IMG/VR virus record: IMGVR_UViG_3300009104_000009
Location: 1 to 64,000 of that record
Reading direction: 5' to 3' (one strand)
DNA from: a virus
DNA: 64,000 bases
Shown here: positions 43,648 to 52,287 of the stretch, piece by piece
Layout of the letters: the number at the start of each line of letters is the position of its first letter
How positions within the stretch are numbered: the stretch's first letter is position 1
The notes under the pieces: model-generated
Database searches by the model: none
What the model was told of the DNA's origin: nothing
The model's input: the letters and a program-made list of their open reading frames with translations, nothing else
Translations under genes and position numbers: made by a program

Positions 43648-45105
43648 ATGGAATCTTTTAAAAAGTTTATAGTTGAAGCAACATTTAGTGCTAAATCTAT
43701 ACAACCAGTTGTTGATAGGATAAGGGCCGTCTTAGAAAGAAAAGCCGGCCTATCCTTTTATCAATATGGCGGTGAAGGTGTTGGTCAACAGTTTCAAAAA
43801 GCTAAAACCGGCGCAGGTGTAGGTATTTTATTTCTTATTGGTGATAAGGGAAAGGCTATCAGATTAAACTGGGAAAAGAAAAATGCTAAGCAAACCAGTA
43901 TCACTTCTTGTGATTATTGGGATAGTTGGAATATAGATTTTCCTTGGCCTACACGAACCGTTCACGGTTTACATCATCTTAATTCTATTCAACTAGTAGA
44001 CACCCTTTCAAATTTTATTAAATCCCCAAAAGCTCGAGAACTTAAAATTACAATTAATGAAGCTTCTGGTGAATTAGATCTTGCTAGCGTTGCAAGAGCT
44101 GCTTATCATGAATTAGGTAGTTCCGAAGTTAAAGTATCTGAATTAAAAGATATATCTCGCCGATTAGGAAAAAAAGTAAATCAATATCAGTTATCAAAAT
44201 TACCTAGAGGAAAACGCGGGACTGTTAATATAACAATGTTATTAGATACTGATGTAGGTGAAAAAGAAACTGTTCAAGATGATCCATCTCAAAAGAAAAT
44301 AGAAGCTGCTGCAGATAAAGTTCCAGTAGATGAGTTATTTAAAGATTTATCCGATTTAGTTGACCTAGTTATTAGAGATGCTCGACCAGCTCTTTTGATA
44401 ACAGGTGGCGGAGGAACAGGAAAATCCTTTACTGTGAAAGAACGTATAAAGAAAGCTGGAATAACAAAAGCAGATTATAAAATTAGTAAAGGCGCAACAT
44501 CGGTATTTGGATTATATACTGAATTTTTTATGGCGAGAAAAGGAAAATTAATTGTATTTGACGATAATGATGATGTATTTAAAGATATGACCTCCCAAAA
44601 TCTTTTAAAAGCTGCTTTGGATAGTTATGATGAAAGAGAGATATCGTGGTCTTCAAAATCAACTGTACCAATTGATCAATCTTTACCTCGTGCTGCAATC
44701 ATACAAATTGAAGATGGAATTGAACAAAATTTGGTAGCAGGCGGAGATCCAGAAACTGGTAAGTTACCACGATTACCGAACACTTTTGAATTTAATGGTA
44801 GAGTTATTTTTATATCAAATCTTCCAAAAGATAAAATACCTCAACCTGTTATATCAAGATCTTTAACTATTGATATTTCATTATCTCCCGGAGAATTAAT
44901 GGAAAGAATGGAAGCAGTGGTTCCAGTTATTGCTAAAGAAACAGGTGTATCGGAAGGCCAGGCGGAAATGGTATTGAGAAAATTAAAAGAGTTAGCGGAA
45001 GCAAAGAAAATATCTCAACCCACAATGAGAACTTTACCTGCCGCAATAAATATTATGAAATCAGGAATGCCTAGATGGGAAACCTTATTGAAATATGCTG
45101 CATGA
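43648..45105 (+). CDS. AAA ATPase with T4-like capsid-targeting N-terminus
   Basis: 485 residues. The first residues MESFKKFIVEATF match the T4 internal-protein targeting sequence pattern, including an I-V-E gp21-type cleavage site before Ala11. The C-terminal half is a AAA-type ATPase: Walker A GGGGTGKS near residue 255, Walker B KLIVFDDND, sensor region FNGRVIFISN, arginine-finger-like SRS. The N-terminal half (about 15-200) contains no domain I recognise. The combination suggests an ATPase carried in the head and injected, or a protein that shares the signal by descent. Confidence 0.75.
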   Translation: MESFKKFIVEATFSAKSIQPVVDRIRAVLERKAGLSFYQYGGEGVGQQFQKAKTGAGVGILFLIGDKGKAIRLNWEKKNAKQTSITSCDYWDSWNIDFPWPTRTVHGLHHLNSIQLVDTLSNFIKSPKARELKITINEASGELDLASVARAAYHELGSSEVKVSELKDISRRLGKKVNQYQLSKLPRGKRGTVNITMLLDTDVGEKETVQDDPSQKKIEAAADKVPVDELFKDLSDLVDLVIRDARPALLITGGGGTGKSFTVKERIKKAGITKADYKISKGATSVFGLYTEFFMARKGKLIVFDDNDDVFKDMTSQNLLKAALDSYDEREISWSSKSTVPIDQSLPRAAIIQIEDGIEQNLVAGGDPETGKLPRLPNTFEFNGRVIFISNLPKDKIPQPVISRSLTIDISLSPGELMERMEAVVPVIAKETGVSEGQAEMVLRKLKELAEAKKISQPTMRTLPAAINIMKSGMPRWETLLKYAA

Positions 45106-45254
45106 AGGATTGGATTGCTAGAAAACTTCAAGAATTAAGAGGTCCCGCAAAAGTAATTCCCTTCCCTTTGAAAGATGAGAATATATATAGATTACGAAAT
45201 TCTCAATTAGATAATAATACAGAGAAACGCGATGAACATATCGAGGTATCCTGA
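45102..45254 (+). CDS. small protein overlapping AAA ATPase gene
   Basis: 50 residues; starts at the ATG of an ATGA overlap with the ATPase stop and ends 23 bases into the next gene. Basic N-terminus (KDWIARKLQELRGPAKVIPFP) and polar C-terminus. Coupled arrangement favours a real gene. Function unknown. Confidence 0.55.
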   Translation: MKDWIARKLQELRGPAKVIPFPLKDENIYRLRNSQLDNNTEKRDEHIEVS

Positions 45255-45444
45255 ACTAGAACAACACACTGATTTTCTAGCCCAATCACGACAATATCAA
45301 ATTAGAATATTTAAAAAAACCGGTAATTTTGTGGTTTTAGATGAGGATGGAGATTTCGTAGTGGTAAATAGAAGTGAAGCAGAATGGGTTTCGTCCATTA
45401 TGCTAGAAAACCTTATGGAGCACAATGAAGTCATGGTCTCTTGA
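45232..45444 (+). CDS. small protein of unknown function
   Basis: 70 residues, mixed alpha/beta: IRIFKKTGNFVVLDEDGDFVVVN looks like a small beta hairpin followed by a helix (SEAEWVSSIMLENLME). Overlaps genes on both sides, so likely translationally coupled to the 2OG oxygenase. No domain recognised. Confidence 0.6.
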   Translation: MNISRYPELEQHTDFLAQSRQYQIRIFKKTGNFVVLDEDGDFVVVNRSEAEWVSSIMLENLMEHNEVMVS

Positions 45445-46051
45445 TAAAGATTTAGCGTCAAGCTGTTTAGAAACTCTCGAAGGAATTAAAGATTGGAAAA
45501 CTTTTGAGAGAAATAATAGTTTAATGTTTGAATACTATGATTGGGAACAGCACGACGACCTTAGAGAAGTTTATAATCAACTTCATTCACAACGTACAAT
45601 TAAAAATTTAGAAGAGGAAACTAATACTAGTGGATTATTATTTGATCCGTTAGGTGTTGGTGAGGGTATATCTAAAATGGTTAAAGGGTGTAAACTCGAT
45701 CCTCATATAGATTTTAATTGGAATAACAGAGTTAAACTAAACAGGGTTTTTAGTTTAATTGTTTATCTTGGATATTGTAAAGGAGGTGAATTTCAAATCT
45801 GGGATAAAGAAAGAAAAAATATTATGTGGAATCATACGCCGGATCATAATACATCAGTATTATTTAAAAATAATGATTCGGTTCCACATAGTGTAACTGA
45901 AATAACAAATGGCACCAGATATGCTATAAGACAATTTTATTATCAAAGTAATAGCACTCCTATCGAAGACCCTCATCAATCTTTATATTATTATGACGGT
46001 GAAAAAGCTTATAACATTGAAAAGAAAATGCCTACAAATTCTATAGATTAA
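45425..46051 (+). CDS. 2OG-Fe(II) oxygenase
   Basis: 208 residues of the prolyl-hydroxylase-like type. The iron ligands H94 and D96 (DPHIDF) and H155 (SVPHSVTEI) and the 2-oxoglutarate Arg (R165 or R169 in RYAIRQFYY) are visible. Such oxygenases are common in marine T4-like phages, with unknown protein or small-molecule substrates. Its iron dependence is notable next to the CDGSH and Isc genes. Starts inside the preceding ORF. Confidence 0.85.
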   Translation: MKSWSLDKDLASSCLETLEGIKDWKTFERNNSLMFEYYDWEQHDDLREVYNQLHSQRTIKNLEEETNTSGLLFDPLGVGEGISKMVKGCKLDPHIDFNWNNRVKLNRVFSLIVYLGYCKGGEFQIWDKERKNIMWNHTPDHNTSVLFKNNDSVPHSVTEITNGTRYAIRQFYYQSNSTPIEDPHQSLYYYDGEKAYNIEKKMPTNSID

Positions 46052-46052
46052 T

Positions 46053-46433
46053 ATGAACGCTGAAGAAGAAGAGATAGCTATACAAAAAGCTATCGAAGAC
46101 GGAATTCCTATAATAAATGTCGGACAGGAAGAAGATTATCAAATCGCCTTAGAAGTGTGGGGGAAATTTAAAGTTGTTTATCCAGATGGAAGAGAAGAGA
46201 TTGTAGAAGGAAAGCATGCTTTTTGTACATGCGGTCTTTCTAGAACTAAACCATATTGTGATCAAACACATCAATGTTTTAGATCCGACCCAAGTGATCC
46301 AAGTAGATCTAAAGAAGTAAAATGGGAATTTTTAACAAATAAAGAACGACACGATATAATGAACGGCATAAAAATTGACCATCTCAAAATTAAAGCTAGA
46401 GATGATGATCCCACATTTGATAGAGAAGCATGA
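46053..46433 (+). CDS. CDGSH iron-sulfur domain protein
   Basis: 126 residues. The motif C58-T-C60-G-L-S-R-T-K-P-Y-C69-D-Q-T-H73 fits the CDGSH (mitoNEET-type) signature CxCx2(S/T)x3PxCDGxH with the Gly replaced by Gln. These proteins bind a labile [2Fe-2S] cluster through three Cys and one His and act in redox sensing or cluster transfer. Position 5 kb from the Isc genes, next to an iron oxygenase. Overlaps the next gene by 4 bases. Confidence 0.88.
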   Translation: MNAEEEEIAIQKAIEDGIPIINVGQEEDYQIALEVWGKFKVVYPDGREEIVEGKHAFCTCGLSRTKPYCDQTHQCFRSDPSDPSRSKEVKWEFLTNKERHDIMNGIKIDHLKIKARDDDPTFDREA

Positions 46434-47254
46434 TATATCTTTTTGGTGATAGTTTTGTAGAGAATGAACCCGCAGAAAGTTTAGGAGTTGAGGAGCATGA
46501 ACGTTGGTATCAAATGCTTTCCAGTAACCTCAATGAAGAACATAAGAATTATGGTAAATGCGGTGAAGGTCCCTCAGCATCGTTGAAAAAATTTCATCGA
46601 CTTTACGAGGACCATAAATTCAAAGAAAATGATAAATTTGTATTTGTATTATCAAGTCCATATAGAATCCCATGGACCTGGCTTAAAGACGAATCGCATG
46701 CCTCTCAGGTATATGAGGATTGGCAGGAAGATAAAGATATTCGAGAGCGTTATCCCGACTTCAAGTCTAAGCGAGATTCTGCTTGTAAGATTCGTTGGGC
46801 AAAATGTGTAAATGCAATTTATGATAGCATGCGCGATGAATTCGATCATTTAAATTTAAAGAATATTTCATATCTTTCTACTATATCTAAACAGAATAAT
46901 TGGCAGATGATTGTTTTTCGAGTATGGGGAATGAATCCTAATCCCTATAGTAAAGTATATGAAGAAAATTTATTTGATTTTTCAATACTTAATGATGATT
47001 TATTTTATTTTTATCCAATTCCATTATATGAACATTCAAAAAAAGAATGGGTTGATGAATCATTAGAATTTCAAGGAACTCTTAATCATTTTACTTATCG
47101 TAATCATATAATATTGAGTAATATTATGATAAACCATTTTAAGAAAACAGATTTGCCTACTAAATTTCATGAGCATTTTATTCGCGGTGTAAAAAATGTA
47201 GAAAGACGTTATGCTGAAGATCCAAATCAATTAGTAGACTTTATATACGAATGA
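46430..47254 (+). CDS. SGNH/GDSL-like hydrolase, copy 1
   Basis: 274 residues. Starts MIYLFGDSFVENEP; GDSF is the block I nucleophile motif of SGNH esterases/acetylhydrolases. A mid-region strand VFVLSSPYRIPW and a late LNHFTYRNHIILSN with His could supply the other blocks. A second copy is at 48744. Such enzymes deacylate or acylate glycans. ATGA overlaps on both sides put it first in a ten-gene operon. Catalytic activity is not certain, as the Asp-His block is weak. Confidence 0.65.
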   Translation: MIYLFGDSFVENEPAESLGVEEHERWYQMLSSNLNEEHKNYGKCGEGPSASLKKFHRLYEDHKFKENDKFVFVLSSPYRIPWTWLKDESHASQVYEDWQEDKDIRERYPDFKSKRDSACKIRWAKCVNAIYDSMRDEFDHLNLKNISYLSTISKQNNWQMIVFRVWGMNPNPYSKVYEENLFDFSILNDDLFYFYPIPLYEHSKKEWVDESLEFQGTLNHFTYRNHIILSNIMINHFKKTDLPTKFHEHFIRGVKNVERRYAEDPNQLVDFIYE

Positions 47255-48150
47255 AATTTATAATTGAACCACCCACCGTTAACGATCCAGATTTAACACC
47301 TTTATTAGATATAGAGGGCCCGATAGAAGTATATGATGTATTCGAAGTAGATAGAGAACCGATTATTACATTTTTAGAAACATTGCCTAATGAAGTAACT
47401 TATTATACCGCCGATGGGAATTTGAAAAGTGATAAACTCAAAATAATATACGATCCTTATTCTTTTTTGACTGAGATCAGTCAGCGCAGTAGAGACGTAT
47501 ATTATCATAAGCCTGTTATACATGGTCCTATAAAATATAATTTTATTAGTTTATGTTCGGCACCTAGAAAACATAAGTATGATTTGTTAGATAACTTCTA
47601 TACTAATAAATATTTTATATATTCGAATTATCCTTATTCTATGGTTAATGAAACAGATTATAAGTGGCATCCGAATAAGCCCTTGAAAGAATATAAGGGT
47701 AAGAACGGATTTTCTAATTTAGACATAAAAAGTCTTACGGAAATAGAATCTGATCATCACGGATTTCAAGAATTGGTCCCCGTTGAATATTATCAATCTA
47801 ATTGTGATTTGGTATTAGAATCAACAGTTGAGACTCTTTTTATTACAGAAAAGACATGGAAACCCATAGTATATAAAAAACCATTTTTGGTTTGGGGTGG
47901 AAGTGGAATTCATGCTAAGTTAAAAGATTTAGGTTTTAAATTATTTGAAGAATTGTTTAATTATAATTTTGACAAATTTAGAAATAATAAAAAGCGATTA
48001 GATAAGTTGTGTGAGACAGTAAAACCTTACATGAATATGGAACCTAGTACATTAGAACATTCTATAAAATTATCTATTAAAGATAAAATAGAATATAATT
48101 ATAATCTTTATTGTGAAAAATTTAATGTGGAACAAAGTAGAAGAATTTGA
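47251..48150 (+). CDS. glycosyltransferase-like protein, family copy A
   Basis: 299 residues. The C-terminal half is shared with the proteins at 50244 and 54070: PVEYYQSNCDLVLES, FITEKTWKPIVYKKPFLVWGGSGIHAKLKDLGFKLFEELFNY. The TEK...K...KPF pattern resembles the nucleotide-sugar binding half of GT10-type or other GT-B enzymes, but this is only a resemblance. NFISLCSAPRKHKYDLL in the middle is also shared. Copy A has the shortest N-terminal region. Overlaps both neighbours. Confidence 0.6.
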   Translation: MKFIIEPPTVNDPDLTPLLDIEGPIEVYDVFEVDREPIITFLETLPNEVTYYTADGNLKSDKLKIIYDPYSFLTEISQRSRDVYYHKPVIHGPIKYNFISLCSAPRKHKYDLLDNFYTNKYFIYSNYPYSMVNETDYKWHPNKPLKEYKGKNGFSNLDIKSLTEIESDHHGFQELVPVEYYQSNCDLVLESTVETLFITEKTWKPIVYKKPFLVWGGSGIHAKLKDLGFKLFEELFNYNFDKFRNNKKRLDKLCETVKPYMNMEPSTLEHSIKLSIKDKIEYNYNLYCEKFNVEQSRRI

Positions 48151-48751
48151 AAAATTAATTGCTGAGTTTGCAGGATCTAAGTACGCCATAGCAACAGATA
48201 GTTGTACTAACGCAATTTTCATATCAGCATTATGGAATAAAAAAACTAAGCCATTTGACATATATAATAATATAGCTGAGGTACCCAAACAAACATATGT
48301 GAGTGTCCCTCAAGCTCTTCGACAAGCTGGATATAGGTTGAAATTTAAAGATATTAAATGGAAAGGATATTATCCAATAGAGCCGTTAAATATTGTTGAT
48401 GGTGCTTGTCGATTCACTAGGGATATGTATTTTCCGGGAAGTTATCATTGTCTCAGTTTTCATCATAGAAAAACAATATCTACTGTTAGAGGGGGTATGA
48501 TATTAACAGATGATAAGGATTTTGTTAAATGGGCACGACCGATGATTTATATGGGTCGAAATAAAGATGTTAAATATGTAGATGATGAACTTATGGCAGA
48601 TGGTTATAACATGTATATGACACCTGAGACAGCCGAACTAGGATTATTTAAATTTGATATGTTTATGAGAGGAGAACAAAAAGTAGAAGATATAGATATA
48701 GCTGATAGTAATCATTATAAAGATATTAGTATTTTAAATTGGAATGATTGA
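48125..48751 (+). CDS. short DegT/DnrJ-type PLP aminotransferase
   Basis: 208 residues from ATG 48125; a GTG at 48113 would add four. It matches sugar aminotransferases of the DegT/DnrJ/EryC1/StrS family: FEKLIAEFAGSKYAIATDSCTNAIFISAL at the start, QTYVSVPQALRQAGY, NIVDGACRF, and SFHHRKTISTVRGGMILTDD with the probable PLP Lys. The family is normally about 370 residues; the C-terminal domain is nearly absent. It may be a minimal enzyme or partner with another protein. Overlaps both neighbours. Confidence 0.8.
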   Translation: MWNKVEEFEKLIAEFAGSKYAIATDSCTNAIFISALWNKKTKPFDIYNNIAEVPKQTYVSVPQALRQAGYRLKFKDIKWKGYYPIEPLNIVDGACRFTRDMYFPGSYHCLSFHHRKTISTVRGGMILTDDKDFVKWARPMIYMGRNKDVKYVDDELMADGYNMYMTPETAELGLFKFDMFMRGEQKVEDIDIADSNHYKDISILNWND

Positions 48752-49553
48752 TATATACGGAGACAGTTTCGCAGATCCTAATTGGAAAATAGGAATGCCG
48801 GTTCACGAATCGGTTGATACAAATTTTACATCATGGTATGAAAGATTAGGAGATGAACCGATGCATCGAGGAAGAAATTTTGCTAAGTCTGCAACAGGGC
48901 CTCATTATTCGTTTCGCGAGTTATATAAACGTTATAAGAAATATACAAAAGATGATCATATAATTTTTATTATTTCAGGTCGCGATAGAATTCATTTTCA
49001 TGTACCGAGAGAATTTCAACGGGAAGATAGATACCAACAAATTTGTCCAGAAGACGTTTTTTGGGATGAACGTAAAAATCAAACTACTCTTCCGGATTTG
49101 TTTCGAAAAAATTCAAAGAATGCCGAGATTCCTCTTACAGCGTGGTATGAGAAGTATAGATTACACATGGATTATGCTTATAAAACATTTAAAGCAGAAA
49201 TAGATAATTCGACTGTCAAATGTGAATCTTTTCTCTATATGATATCTAGAATTCAACAATGTAAAGTAACCGTATTTTTATTACATGCTAATGATTCGTA
49301 TATGGGTGATAGGTTAAATGATGATTTATTTTATTTGCATAACTATAGCCTATTGAGGGCTAGTAATGAAGAATTTATTAATTATAAAGAAAATAGATTT
49401 CCAAGATGGGAACTAAGACAGAACCATCTTTCAAAAGAAAATCATGATGTGATGGAAGAAATTATTCGGACAAGAACTTTTAAACCATTCAAGAAAAACT
49501 TTGTAGATCCAACACCATTCGAACAAGACGAAGAAAGATTTATATATGATTAA
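48744..49553 (+). CDS. SGNH/GDSL-like hydrolase, copy 2
   Basis: 269 residues, homologous to the copy at 46430: MIDIYGDSFADPNW, SWYERLG, NFAKSATGPHYSFRELYKRY, IIFIISGRDRIHF and a late ELRQNHLSKENHDVM. The GDSF nucleophile is present. Function is inferred from family resemblance and operon context. Overlaps both neighbours by 8 bases. Confidence 0.62.
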   Translation: MIDIYGDSFADPNWKIGMPVHESVDTNFTSWYERLGDEPMHRGRNFAKSATGPHYSFRELYKRYKKYTKDDHIIFIISGRDRIHFHVPREFQREDRYQQICPEDVFWDERKNQTTLPDLFRKNSKNAEIPLTAWYEKYRLHMDYAYKTFKAEIDNSTVKCESFLYMISRIQQCKVTVFLLHANDSYMGDRLNDDLFYLHNYSLLRASNEEFINYKENRFPRWELRQNHLSKENHDVMEEIIRTRTFKPFKKNFVDPTPFEQDEERFIYD

Positions 49554-50247
49554 GATAATCAGATATGATGTAAAGAAATATAATTTTAGGAAATGGTTTG
49601 AAGACTGCTTAGGTCGACTTGAAGATATACATTTAAATCATGATATCAAACCAGTGACATATAGTACTGCTGGAGGAATACATCTACCTGAAGAAGATAC
49701 ACAATATGGATTGATTGAAAAACTCTTTAAAGAGGTTGTAAATAAAGCATATGCTTTTAGACATATGTGGTGGGATTTTCAGAAAGAAGTAATTAAACCG
49801 TACTTCGGTGAAGACACAGTTATTCAACGCTTACCATCAGTAAAAATATTTCCATCTGGATATGATTGGAAGTTTGTTGAAAAAACTACAAAGGTAAATG
49901 GTAGAAAAGCTAATTTACATTATGAAATGGATCACCCTTTTCATCATCCAGAGTTTGAGACAAATTTTATAGTGCCGTTAATAGATATGGATGAAGATAA
50001 CGGTATATTTGTAGATGGAGAAATGTGCGCTTGCAATGAAGGTCAGGTATTAGTATTTGATCAATTATTACATGGTGGATATGTTTATAATAGATCTCCC
50101 AATACTAGAGTTTCTATAGATTTTAAAGCATGCGCGTATAGTCAATATGATAGAGAGGTGCTCACTGATATAAAAGTAAGAAAAAGAGGTGAGTGGACAA
50201 CACAAAAAGAATTATTTAAAATTGGTAATTATTATAGTATGGTATGA
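49546..50247 (+). CDS. phytanoyl-CoA/StrG-like Fe(II)/2OG dioxygenase
   Basis: 233 residues. A His/Asp cluster HYEMDHPFHHPEFETN (around 125-140), then GQVLVFDQLLHGGYVYNRSPNTRVSIDFKAC with H176 and R188, gives an Fe and 2-oxoglutarate binding arrangement seen in phytanoyl-CoA-type dioxygenases and streptomycin StrG-like proteins. Substrate unknown, but the amidinotransferase and aminotransferase nearby suggest a sugar, cyclitol or amino-acid derivative. Overlaps both neighbours. Confidence 0.65.
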   Translation: MIKIIRYDVKKYNFRKWFEDCLGRLEDIHLNHDIKPVTYSTAGGIHLPEEDTQYGLIEKLFKEVVNKAYAFRHMWWDFQKEVIKPYFGEDTVIQRLPSVKIFPSGYDWKFVEKTTKVNGRKANLHYEMDHPFHHPEFETNFIVPLIDMDEDNGIFVDGEMCACNEGQVLVFDQLLHGGYVYNRSPNTRVSIDFKACAYSQYDREVLTDIKVRKRGEWTTQKELFKIGNYYSMV

Positions 50248-51254
50248 TTGTAAGGTATGATGATTCATTTGTATTACCTGATGATGATGTAATATTAATA
50301 GATTATGAAGTTGATAGGTCACAATTCTTTGAAGAATTATGTGGTCAATATAATAAAAAATATAAACTAACTTATATCAGTCCCGACTGTAAAATAAGAT
50401 ATTATAATGAGAATATTGAATGCTTATCTTATCCTTTTGTAGTATGGGATATATCTTTCCCAGAAATATTAAATCCAGACGTTAAATATAATTTCATATC
50501 TCTTAATAGTTCTCCAAAATCCTTTAGATTATTGTTAATTGCTGATCTGAGGAAATATGATTATTTTGAATATTCATTCTTTCCATATCCTCATGTACAA
50601 AATATAGAACCAGGATTTAATTTTGGTCCGAAGATACCAGAAATACAGAAACGTCTTAAAACAGAAATTATTCAGCCCAGAGTTTTAACAGAAAATAATG
50701 GCTTCCCTTTAAAGTTCGAATCTTTTGAAGAAAAAGATTTAGATAGATCCAAATGGTATTTAAATAACACAGTGCCGTTAGAATATTATGAAAGTAATAT
50801 TGATATTGTAACAGAATCGTATATTAAAAACGGAATATATTTTACAGAAAAAACTTTAAAGGCTCTCTCAAACAAGAAACCGTTTTTAATCTTAGGAGAT
50901 CAACATATAAACAAAGCATTAAAACATTTAGGCTTTGAAATATTTGAGGAATTGTTTGATTATGAATTTGACGAACAAGCTGATTTTCTTATCAGATATA
51001 AGAAGATGAAAGAACAAATCTTACGATATATAAATGAGGATCCAATAAAAATACGACAGATTATTAAAGGAATAGGCAGCCCGTGGAATATAAAAGATAA
51101 GTTAGATCATAACTATGAGTTATTAAAAAAGATCCAGAGAGAAAGAGAAACCTTATTTGTAGATTTATGGGGTAGTGAAGAAGAGCGGACAATTTCTGAT
51201 AATGAATTACTTGATATACTAAGAAGTAAACAAAATGAATATACAATCAAATAA
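50244..51254 (+). CDS. glycosyltransferase-like protein, family copy B
   Basis: 336 residues. Shares with copies A and C the middle NFISLNSSPKSFRLLLIADLRKY and the C-terminal PLEYYESNIDIVTESYIKNG, FTEKTLKALSNKKPFLILGDQHINKALKHLGFEIFEELFDY. It differs by a longer C-terminal helix. Its stop lies 20 bases inside the amidinotransferase gene. Probably a sugar transferase acting with the other members of this operon; family number not assigned. Confidence 0.6.
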   Translation: MIVRYDDSFVLPDDDVILIDYEVDRSQFFEELCGQYNKKYKLTYISPDCKIRYYNENIECLSYPFVVWDISFPEILNPDVKYNFISLNSSPKSFRLLLIADLRKYDYFEYSFFPYPHVQNIEPGFNFGPKIPEIQKRLKTEIIQPRVLTENNGFPLKFESFEEKDLDRSKWYLNNTVPLEYYESNIDIVTESYIKNGIYFTEKTLKALSNKKPFLILGDQHINKALKHLGFEIFEELFDYEFDEQADFLIRYKKMKEQILRYINEDPIKIRQIIKGIGSPWNIKDKLDHNYELLKKIQRERETLFVDLWGSEEERTISDNELLDILRSKQNEYTIK

Positions 51255-52287
51255 TGGTTGGGATCCGCTAAAAGAAGTAATAGTTGGTGACGCATCTAAT
51301 GCTATAATTCCTTCATTTGAATTATCCATGAAAAATTTCATGTATGCAAATTTAAGTGAAGAGCAAATTAATTCTATAACAGGTCCATATGATAAGCAAG
51401 TTATAGAAGAAACTAATGAGGACTTGGAATTATTATGTAGAGTTTTAGAAAGTCAGGATATAAAAGTTTATAGACCAAAAAAGATTAATCATAAAAGAAG
51501 GTCTATGACTCCTCATTGGATTGCGCAGGGGTGGTGTACTTATTGTCCGCGTGATATATTTTTAGTACTAAATGATTGTATAATTGAAACGCCCAATGTT
51601 ATGCGTAGCCGATATTTTGAGATGCATGCATATAGACATATTTTGAATCAATGTAAAGGTAAATGGTTCTCCGCGCCTAGGCCTCAGTTATTAGATGAAT
51701 CATTTAATTTTGATGATTTATCAAAACCAACATTGATGAATAAAGAAGCTCTTTTTGATGCTCCAAATGTTGTAAGAATGGGTAGAGACTTAATATATCA
51801 AGTGAGTAATAGCGGTAATGAAAAAGGAGGTGAATGGCTCCAATCAATGTTTCCGGAATATAAAATACATATAGAAAGAGAATCATATTCAGGAGCTCAT
51901 TTTGATAGCACGGTGATACCATTAAGACCTGGATTAGTATTATTAAACGGTCAACGATGCACTCCAAAAAATTATCCGAAGATATTTAAGAATTGGGATA
52001 AAATATTCTTTACTGATATAGTAGATCAAGGTATCCCAAGTGCCGGCGGATCATCCAATGCCAGTGCAGCTATCTCATCACCTGCAATAGGATTAAACTT
52101 ATTAAGTATTAATGAAAAAGTATGTATTGTAGATGAAAATCAACTTCCTCTTATTACGAAATTAAGAGATCACAACATTGATGCAATCCCTATGCGTTTA
52201 AGACATGCAAAAACTTTAGGCGGAGGCTTTCATTGTGTAACATTAGATTTAAACAGAACTGGTACTTTACAACAGTATGACTTCTAA
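51235..52287 (+). CDS. amidinotransferase (glycine/inosamine-phosphate type)
   Basis: 350 residues. Typical amidinotransferase features: WDPLKEVIVG at the N-terminus, DAPNVVRMGRD, H222 in GAHFDSTVIPLRPG, and the nucleophile C334 in LGGGFHCVTLDLNR. Enzymes of this family (GATM, StrB1) move an amidino group from arginine to an amine. With an aminotransferase, a StrG-like oxygenase and glycosyltransferases nearby, the most likely product is a guanidino-modified sugar or cyclitol, but a guanidino amino acid cannot be excluded. Confidence 0.9.
   Translation: MNIQSNNGWDPLKEVIVGDASNAIIPSFELSMKNFMYANLSEEQINSITGPYDKQVIEETNEDLELLCRVLESQDIKVYRPKKINHKRRSMTPHWIAQGWCTYCPRDIFLVLNDCIIETPNVMRSRYFEMHAYRHILNQCKGKWFSAPRPQLLDESFNFDDLSKPTLMNKEALFDAPNVVRMGRDLIYQVSNSGNEKGGEWLQSMFPEYKIHIERESYSGAHFDSTVIPLRPGLVLLNGQRCTPKNYPKIFKNWDKIFFTDIVDQGIPSAGGSSNASAAISSPAIGLNLLSINEKVCIVDENQLPLITKLRDHNIDAIPMRLRHAKTLGGGFHCVTLDLNRTGTLQQYDF

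Noticed and set aside
46629-46811. Out-of-frame ORF inside the first SGNH-like gene
   Set aside because: Shadow frame; the overlapping gene is coupled on both sides and better supported.
51064-51295. Minus-strand ORFs, here and elsewhere on the minus strand
   Set aside because: They run antisense to well-supported genes, have biased hydrophobic composition and no RBS. All are shadows.
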